From assembly GCF_900457465.1 (NCBI RefSeq), contig NZ_UAUU01000011.1, forward strand, positions 558,001-622,000: 64,000 nucleotides of DNA, in the 5' to 3' direction. The DNA comes from Sphingobacterium multivorum (GTDB lineage: Bacteria > Bacteroidota > Bacteroidia > Sphingobacteriales > Sphingobacteriaceae). Shown one piece after another: positions 59,046 through 64,000 of this stretch (position 1 is the stretch's first letter; each line of letters begins with the position of its first letter). The position numbers were made by a program, and so were the translations under genes. The notes beneath the pieces were generated by a model. That model was not told the DNA's origin. It saw only the letters and a list, made by a program, of their open reading frames with translations, and made no database searches.

Positions 59046-59206
59046 CTGTACGAATAATTTTTACGTATATAACATCAAGCAAGACAGCAGCTCAATAACT
59101 CATCGTATGAATTCTTGAGACTGTCGAGTTCTAAAAACTTGTATGAAGTCGTTTGTCGCAATAATGAGAAGAGTATATGAATGACATTATTGGACTTATG
59201 TAAAAA

Positions 59207-59521
59207 TTAAGCGATGGGGGGACCACGATTGCCAGAAAGCAGTGATCGAATAACTTGATCTCCGGTGATAAACAGTCCATATTCAATCTGCTGGGTCGGA
59301 AGTATTAATTCATGCAGCGTAAAATGGAAAAGAATTTGTGGGTGTGAGTTTTGATCACAAATGGAGCACTTGGGATGATCCGTGTGGTGTTTTTTTGCAG
59401 GACTGTCTACGATACTGAGTGTAGTTTGCGTATGCGCATGGGTATACACAATGAACTGACCAATTAAGAAGGTCAATAAGAGCATTAATGCTGCGAATTT
59501 GTTCAATGAGATACCTTTCAC
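59207..59521 (-). CDS. Small secreted His-rich protein (DUF2946-like)
   Basis: 104 residues with a signal peptide (MKGISLNKFAALMLLLTFLIGQF). After it come THAHTQTT, KKHHTDHPKCSICDQNSHP (a His/Cys metal-site pattern) and the C-terminal GNRGPPIA, the RGPP ending seen in DUF2946-type proteins. It is encoded 160 bp before the TonB-dependent receptor on the same strand; both may serve metal capture at the envelope. Metal identity unknown. Confidence 0.65.
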   Translation of the reverse strand: MKGISLNKFAALMLLLTFLIGQFIVYTHAHTQTTLSIVDSPAKKHHTDHPKCSICDQNSHPQILFHFTLHELILPTQQIEYGLFITGDQVIRSLLSGNRGPPIA

Positions 59522-59578
59522 GCTAAAACCACTACGTTTAAACCCACGTTTTCTCTTGAGTTATTTTGTTAATCAGAT

Positions 59579-59608
59579 CAAAGGTAAGGAAAATATAATA
59601 CAAAGCAA
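59579..59608 (-). promoter_or_regulatory. Promoter of the His-rich protein/TonB receptor unit
   Basis: On the minus strand TTG (59606-59608), 19 nt, then TACCTTTG (59579-59586), a good match to the Bacteroidetes -33/-7 consensus. Confidence 0.6.
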
Positions 59609-59673
59609 TTGTGTTGCATTTATTATTTTGAACCGATTATCGAAAAGATGTGATAGGGGATACCCGTCGGAAC

Positions 59674-59712
59674 AAAAAAAAAGTGTCTATCCAAAGATTA
59701 GATAGACACTTT
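59674..59712 (-). terminator. Terminator of the gpmI-lipoprotein unit
   Basis: Stem AAAGTGTCTATC / GATAGACACTTT with a 9-nt loop, followed by a T-run on the minus strand. Confidence 0.85.
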
Positions 59713-59733
59713 GCATATGATCGATAAGGTTGT

Positions 59734-60321
59734 TTATTTTTTGGAAGGAATAAACTTGCCTTTAATTTCATATTGATTGGCATCCAAGCCTTGGACATCT
59801 TGAAATTTGACAATGCGATAAAGCGAGTCCGTATAATAGTCTAATTTTTCTTGACTATCGTATAAGGTATTTGTTATCTTTTTATCGATATGGATGTGTT
59901 TTACCTTTTCGTTGTTATCAAACTCGATGCGTAACTTTTGTATTTGTAGTTCTTTCTTTTTAGCTGTAAATTCTGTTACACAGTCTACAGCTTTAACTTC
60001 ATACAGTGATGGATCGAAGTTTTTGCTGATGTCGGCAGCTTGAAAGGCGGAAAGTTCATTTTTCCAGTTGCTAATTTTCAGTTCCTTTTGTTCTTTTTCT
60101 CCATCTTTGTTGACAGATTTTAGAACCGAGGGGTTGAGTTGCTGCAGGCGATTGACCTCGGCAGTAAAGAATGAATCAACAGAAAATATGTCTGAAGATT
60201 TTTGAGGACCTTTTGTCGCGGATGGAGATCCACAGCTCCAAAAAAGCAGCGCACTGCCCATAACAAGGGAAAGTGCTCTGCCACTATTTATAAGTAAATT
60301 ATTATTCTGATACCAATACAT
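59734..60321 (-). CDS. Putative lipoprotein of unknown function
   Basis: 195 residues. A hydrophobic stretch (ALSLVMGSALLFWSC) ends in a lipobox-like LFWSCGS, with acylation predicted at the Cys. The mature part is hydrophilic and rich in Lys/Asp, with no known motif. The start codon lies within the end of gpmI (20-bp overlap), so the two are co-transcribed. Probably an envelope protein. Confidence 0.65.
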   Translation of the reverse strand: MYWYQNNNLLINSGRALSLVMGSALLFWSCGSPSATKGPQKSSDIFSVDSFFTAEVNRLQQLNPSVLKSVNKDGEKEQKELKISNWKNELSAFQAADISKNFDPSLYEVKAVDCVTEFTAKKKELQIQKLRIEFDNNEKVKHIHIDKKITNTLYDSQEKLDYYTDSLYRIVKFQDVQGLDANQYEIKGKFIPSKK

Positions 60322-61834
60322 TTCCTGTCATTTCAACGGGGATATTGACGCCTAAAAGCTGTAAGACGGTTGGGGCAATATCACCTAATTTACCATCTGC
60401 TATTTTCTTATACTGATCGTCAATCAAGATACATGGAACCAAATTGGTTGTATGTGCCGTATTTGGCGATCCATCTTCATTGACCATAAACTCGGAGTTA
60501 CCGTGGTCGGCCAAAATAATAAAGGAGTAACCATTTTTAAGGCCTGTCTCAACAACCGTTTTTGTACATTGATCAACAGTTTCCACTGCTTTTATAACAG
60601 CCTCAAAAACACCCGTGTGACCTACCATGTCAGGATTCGCAAAATTCAGGCAGATAAAATCAGGTTGAAGTGTTTCCATATCGTTGACGATAGCTTCAGT
60701 AATTCCTTGAGCAGACATCTCCGGTTGAAGATCGTAGGTCGCTACTTTTGGAGATGGAACCAACAGGCGGTTTTCACCTTCAAATTGCTGTTCACGACCT
60801 CCTGAAAAGAAAAATGTCACGTGCGGATATTTCTCTGTTTCGGCGATGCGCGTTTGCGTTTTATGATTTGCTTCCAACACTTCACCCAGGGTATTGGTCA
60901 AGTTATCTTTTTGGAAGACCACCCTGACATTTTGGAATGTTTCATCGTAAGATGTCATAGTCACATAATATAGATCCAAGGGTTGTAGATCATATTCTGG
61001 AAAAGCCTTTTGTGTTAAAGCGATGGTAATCTCGCGGCCACGATCTGTTCTGAAGTTATAACAGAAGACCACATCACCTTCTTGGATTGTTGCTACCGGA
61101 GTACCGTTGGCGTCAACCAATGCGATTGGTTTCACAAACTCATCGGTTACACCTTCGTCGTATGATTTTTGGATCGATGCAACAAGGTCATTGGATTTTT
61201 CACCTTCCGCTTTTACTAAAAGATCGTATGCTAATTTCACACGTTCCCATCTGTTGTCGCGGTCCATGGCATAATATCGACCGATTGCAGAGGCAAAAGT
61301 GCCCGTTGTCGTTTTTAAATAGTCTTGTAGATCCCTGACATAGCCAATACCAGAGTTTGGATCTGTATCACGGCCATCTAAAAATGCATGTACAAATACC
61401 TGGTCACTTGTCAAGCCAGCATGTTTTGCAGCATCACATAAGCCTTTTAAGTGCTTTGTATGTGCGTGTACACCACCATCGGAAAGTAATCCGATTAAAT
61501 GTACCTTTTTGTTATTTTCCAATGCATATTTAAATGCGTCTTGAATAATAGGATCCGTATTGAATACGCCATCGTTGACAGCTTTGTGAATACGACCCAA
61601 TTCTTGATAGACGATTCTTCCGGCGCCAAGATTCATGTGACCAACCTCCGAGTTACCCATCTGTCCTGCAGGCAGTCCAACAGCTTCACCAGAAGCCTCT
61701 AAGCTCGAGTTTGGATAAGCTTCTAATAAATGATCTAAAAATGGGGTGTTTGCAGCTTCAACTGCATTTGATTTATCATGTTTTCCATATCCTAGTCCGT
61801 CTAGGATCATGAGTGCAACTTTTTTCTTATTCAT
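60302..61834 (-). CDS. gpmI: 2,3-bisphosphoglycerate-independent phosphoglycerate mutase
   Basis: 510 residues, alkaline-phosphatase fold. Metal site ALMILDGLGYG, catalytic Ser in GQMGNSEVGHMNLGAG near residue 62, substrate segment FLDGRDTDPNSG and metal ligands NFANPDMVGHTG, LADHGNSEFM and NTAHTTNLVP. Interconverts 3- and 2-phosphoglycerate in glycolysis, using manganese. Upstream promoter matches the consensus well. Confidence 0.96.
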   Translation of the reverse strand: MNKKKVALMILDGLGYGKHDKSNAVEAANTPFLDHLLEAYPNSSLEASGEAVGLPAGQMGNSEVGHMNLGAGRIVYQELGRIHKAVNDGVFNTDPIIQDAFKYALENNKKVHLIGLLSDGGVHAHTKHLKGLCDAAKHAGLTSDQVFVHAFLDGRDTDPNSGIGYVRDLQDYLKTTTGTFASAIGRYYAMDRDNRWERVKLAYDLLVKAEGEKSNDLVASIQKSYDEGVTDEFVKPIALVDANGTPVATIQEGDVVFCYNFRTDRGREITIALTQKAFPEYDLQPLDLYYVTMTSYDETFQNVRVVFQKDNLTNTLGEVLEANHKTQTRIAETEKYPHVTFFFSGGREQQFEGENRLLVPSPKVATYDLQPEMSAQGITEAIVNDMETLQPDFICLNFANPDMVGHTGVFEAVIKAVETVDQCTKTVVETGLKNGYSFIILADHGNSEFMVNEDGSPNTAHTTNLVPCILIDDQYKKIADGKLGDIAPTVLQLLGVNIPVEMTGNVLVSE

Positions 61835-61841
61835 CGTATAA

Positions 61842-61872
61842 CAAAGATAATCTTAATTTTAGAATCTATCAA
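61842..61872 (-). promoter_or_regulatory. gpmI promoter
   Basis: On the minus strand TTG (61870-61872), 20 nt, TATCTTTG (61842-61849): a near-ideal Bacteroidetes primary-sigma promoter just before the start codon, implying a very short leader. Confidence 0.7.
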
Positions 61873-61995
61873 CGCATCTTAAAAAGTTCCCTTGTTAATC
61901 CCTAATAATTTTATAGGTTTGTGGCATAGTTTATGTTCGGTTAAAAAACGGAGCTACCTAATGATTGATATGGATGATAGAAGCTGTTCTATAAT

Positions 61996-62466
61996 ATGTT
62001 GAGCTATATGAAATTTTTAAGCTATTGCGTATTTATACTTATTACTAGTCTTTTTGTACACACTGCGGCCTTCGGGCATTATTTAAGAGAAGTAAATACA
62101 GTGGTAAAGGTAGCTTTGCCAGGTGATGATGATTCTTTAGGAAGTATTTCAGAGGAACTGAAATCGTATTTGAAAGAAGGTAATGCAAAAAATATGGCCA
62201 AGTATTTCGGCTCAAACTTAACCTTATCTATTTTGGGGGAGAATGGCGTATACACAAAGTATCAGTCAGAAATCATGTTGGCGGCATTTTTTAATCAGCA
62301 TAAACCCAAGACTGTTAAATTGACGCAAGCCAGCAATGCGAACAATGGCTATCAATATTTTACATTTACATTAGCTACAGAACAAACAAACTATCGTGTC
62401 TTTATTAAGATCGGCGTAGGAAATAATAACCATTCGATTGAAGAGCTAAGAATCGGCAAAAATTAA
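61996..62466 (+). CDS. DUF4783-like secreted protein
   Basis: 156 residues (or 152 from the second Met). Signal peptide (MKFLSYCVFILITSLFVHTAAFG), then an NTF2-like alpha/beta domain: ISEELKSYLKEGNAKNMAKYF, LTLSILGENGVYTKYQSEIML, FFNQHKPKTVKLTQASN and NYRVFIKIGVGNN. It matches the DUF4783 pattern and sits beside nadC, as is usual in Bacteroidetes. Function unknown. Confidence 0.8.
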   Translation: MLSYMKFLSYCVFILITSLFVHTAAFGHYLREVNTVVKVALPGDDDSLGSISEELKSYLKEGNAKNMAKYFGSNLTLSILGENGVYTKYQSEIMLAAFFNQHKPKTVKLTQASNANNGYQYFTFTLATEQTNYRVFIKIGVGNNNHSIEELRIGKN

Positions 62467-62543
62467 AGCTAGCGATGCTTTTTTTATAAATCTATTTTTC
62501 GATTAAAAAATTATTCCACATCTTAGCCCAATAAATAGTATTT

Positions 62544-63401
62544 ATGGAGAAGGAAATCAAGGACTATCTGGCCCATTTTGTAAAACAGGCTGTCGCGGAG
62601 GATTTGGGCGATGGAGATCATACCTCACTTTCTACGATTGAAACTGGCGCACAAGGTGAAGCCAAATTGATTGTTAAGGATAACGGTATTTTAGCAGGGG
62701 TCGAAGTGGCGCAGGCGATTATTGCCTATATTGACGATACGTTGACCTGCGAGGTGTTTATCCACGATGGAAGTCAGGTTAAAGTAGGTGATATTGCTTT
62801 TTATGTGAGGGGAAATATCCAAAGTATTTTGCTGGCAGAGCGTTTGGTGCTGAATGTCATGCAGCGTATGAGTGGCATTGCGACAACTACCCGAAAATAC
62901 GTAGACCTTCTCAAAGGTACAGGTACGAAAGTTTTGGATACCCGGAAAACCACACCCTTATTGCGTGTATTGGAGAAAGAAGCCGTCCGCATAGGAGGTG
63001 GGACCAATCATCGTTTTGGTCTTTTTGATATGATTTTAATTAAGGACAATCATGTGGACTATAGTGGCGGTATTGTACCGGCTCTAAAGCGCGCAAATGA
63101 TTACAGAAAGAACCTAAATAAACCAATAGAAATAGAAATTGAAGTCCGAAATTTTGCGGAGCTTGATGAAGTTCTTAACTTTGGCGAAGTGGACCGAATC
63201 ATGTTAGATAATTTTTCGCCGCAGGATGTAGCCAAAGCTGTTCAGCTAATTGACCATCGATTCAAGACAGAGGCCTCTGGGGGAATAACTTTCGACACGA
63301 TCCGATCGTATGCGGAGGCTGGGGTAGATTATATTTCAGTAGGTGCTTTGACACACAGTGTAAGGAGCCTGGATCTTAGTCTGAAGGCCAAATTAATATA
63401 A
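62544..63401 (+). CDS. nadC: Nicotinate-nucleotide diphosphorylase (carboxylating)
   Basis: 285 residues, full length. Quinolinate and PRPP site motifs: LDTRKTTPLLRVLEKEAV, IGGGTNHRFGLFDMILIKDNH, IEIEVRNFAELDEVL, DRIMLDNFSP and EASGGITFDTIRSYAEAGVDYISVG. Makes nicotinate mononucleotide from quinolinate in NAD synthesis. plsY follows 15 bp later on the same strand, which suggests co-transcription. Confidence 0.96.
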   Translation: MEKEIKDYLAHFVKQAVAEDLGDGDHTSLSTIETGAQGEAKLIVKDNGILAGVEVAQAIIAYIDDTLTCEVFIHDGSQVKVGDIAFYVRGNIQSILLAERLVLNVMQRMSGIATTTRKYVDLLKGTGTKVLDTRKTTPLLRVLEKEAVRIGGGTNHRFGLFDMILIKDNHVDYSGGIVPALKRANDYRKNLNKPIEIEIEVRNFAELDEVLNFGEVDRIMLDNFSPQDVAKAVQLIDHRFKTEASGGITFDTIRSYAEAGVDYISVGALTHSVRSLDLSLKAKLI

Positions 63402-63416
63402 GAACTGATTTAATTA

Positions 63417-64000
63417 ATGATATCGATTTATTTAGTAACTGCAGTATTACTAGCTTATTTGTTTGGTTCCATACCTACAGCAGTTTGGTTGGGACAGGCA
63501 TTTTATGGGGTAGATGTTCGTGAGTACGGTAGCGGTAATGCTGGGGCGACTAACACCTTTCGCGTCTTGGGCCCTAAAGCGGGATCGATCGTGATGTTTG
63601 TAGATATATTTAAAGGCTGGACAGCAACAAACCTGGCTTATTTAATAGAACTGGGGCAAAATACCAGCGATGTCCAATTTGTCAACTTTCAGTTGGCACT
63701 TGGCGTTATTGCGGTATTAGGACATTTGTTTCCTGTATTTGCAGGGTTTAGAGGTGGAAAAGGGGTGGCAACCCTGTGTGGTATGATCCTCGCTATACAT
63801 ACACCTGCCGCTTTGGTCTGTGTTTCAGTGTTTATCATCATCCTGCTGACAACTCATTATGTTTCGCTCGGTTCCATTTCTGCAGGTTTTGCATTTCCTT
63901 TTAGTTTGGCCTTTATTTTTAAAACAACGATACCTTCTGTGCTGCTTTACGGAATAGCCATCTGTATTCTGTTGTTAATTACCCACCAAAAGAATATAGA
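63417..64000 (+). CDS. plsY: Acyl-phosphate glycerol-3-phosphate acyltransferase PlsY, partial
   Basis: First about 194 residues; the gene runs past the window edge. Family motifs: LAYLFGSIPTAVWLGQ, YGSGNAGATNTFRVLGP, LGHLFPVFAGFRGGKGVAT and THYVSLGSIS, spread over several membrane helices. It transfers an acyl group from acyl-phosphate to glycerol-3-phosphate, the first step of phospholipid synthesis. Confidence 0.94.
   Translation, partial: MISIYLVTAVLLAYLFGSIPTAVWLGQAFYGVDVREYGSGNAGATNTFRVLGPKAGSIVMFVDIFKGWTATNLAYLIELGQNTSDVQFVNFQLALGVIAVLGHLFPVFAGFRGGKGVATLCGMILAIHTPAALVCVSVFIIILLTTHYVSLGSISAGFAFPFSLAFIFKTTIPSVLLYGIAICILLLITHQKNI

Noticed and set aside
59595-59620. Zur-type operator before the His-rich protein gene
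   Set aside because: Only a GCAA-N5-TTGC match overlapping the -33 region; too short to call.

Overview
The window looks like a piece of chromosome from a Bacteroidota bacterium of the Sphingobacteriaceae, most likely Sphingobacterium. The evidence is the TAnnTTTG-type -7 promoter boxes, the general lack of Shine-Dalgarno sequences, the carboxypeptidase-regulatory/TonB-type outer-membrane proteins, an NTF2-like DUF4783-type gene beside nadC, and the gene order rpsU-xer recombinase-hpf. No plasmid, phage structural or CRISPR features were seen.

Layout. 1-4.5 kb: end of a probable integrated island, with a large sacsin-type ATPase (cut by the left edge), two tiny ORFs and a tyrosine recombinase, abutting the 3' end of a tRNA-Met(CAT). 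4.6-7 kb: HAD phosphatase, then rpsU, a XerC/D-type recombinase and hpf; rpsU and hpf carry strong Shine-Dalgarno sequences. 7.6-9.4 kb: an intact IS1182-type insertion sequence. 9.7-14 kb: ferritin, an outer-membrane beta-barrel protein and a quinone oxidoreductase. 14-23.2 kb: an L-fucose locus (AraC regulator, FucP, mutarotase, UxaA-type dehydratase, GH29 fucosidase, two SDR dehydrogenases, FAH-type hydrolase, lactonase) that can be read as a complete non-phosphorylative route from fucosides to pyruvate plus lactate. 23.4-28.3 kb: two tRNA-Phe, mnmA, a radical SAM protein, a GNAT and an amino-acid permease. 28.6-33.2 kb: feoAB with a Cys-rich partner, a MarR regulator, a ZIP transporter and a PAP2 phosphatase. 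33.3-39 kb: glmM, an antiporter fused to an NTF2-like domain, an Asp-box propeller protein and a pair of paralogous membrane proteins. 39-44.8 kb: xylose locus (LacI-type regulator, xylB, xylA, SSS transporter). 44.9-56.7 kb: a gamma-glutamyltransferase-like protein without its catalytic region, a 2H phosphoesterase, an Nramp-UspA fusion, a long PurF-like protein, a dicarboxylate symporter, lon behind a sigma-54-type promoter, a TPR protein and a second ferritin. 56.7-64 kb: a TonB-dependent receptor with a His-rich secreted partner, a lipoprotein, gpmI, a DUF4783-like protein, nadC and the start of plsY.

How genes work together. The secreted GH29 enzyme would release L-fucose; FucP would import it; mutarotase, fucose dehydrogenase, lactonase, UxaA-type dehydratase, a second dehydrogenase and the FAH-type hydrolase would break it down. 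Xylose is imported by the SSS carrier and fed through XylA/XylB under a LacI-type repressor whose candidate operator overlaps the xylB promoter. Metal handling is prominent: FeoAB, ZIP, Nramp, a metal-type TonB receptor and two ferritins.

Caution on sequence quality. Twelve genes are broken by about 29 single-base gains or losses, nearly all in short homopolymers, and in each case the summed indels restore one full-length protein. One more (fucP) has a single in-frame stop. Conserved housekeeping-type genes such as the xer recombinase are among those hit. This pattern fits homopolymer sequencing error better than gene decay, so I annotate full-length genes with the breaks noted.
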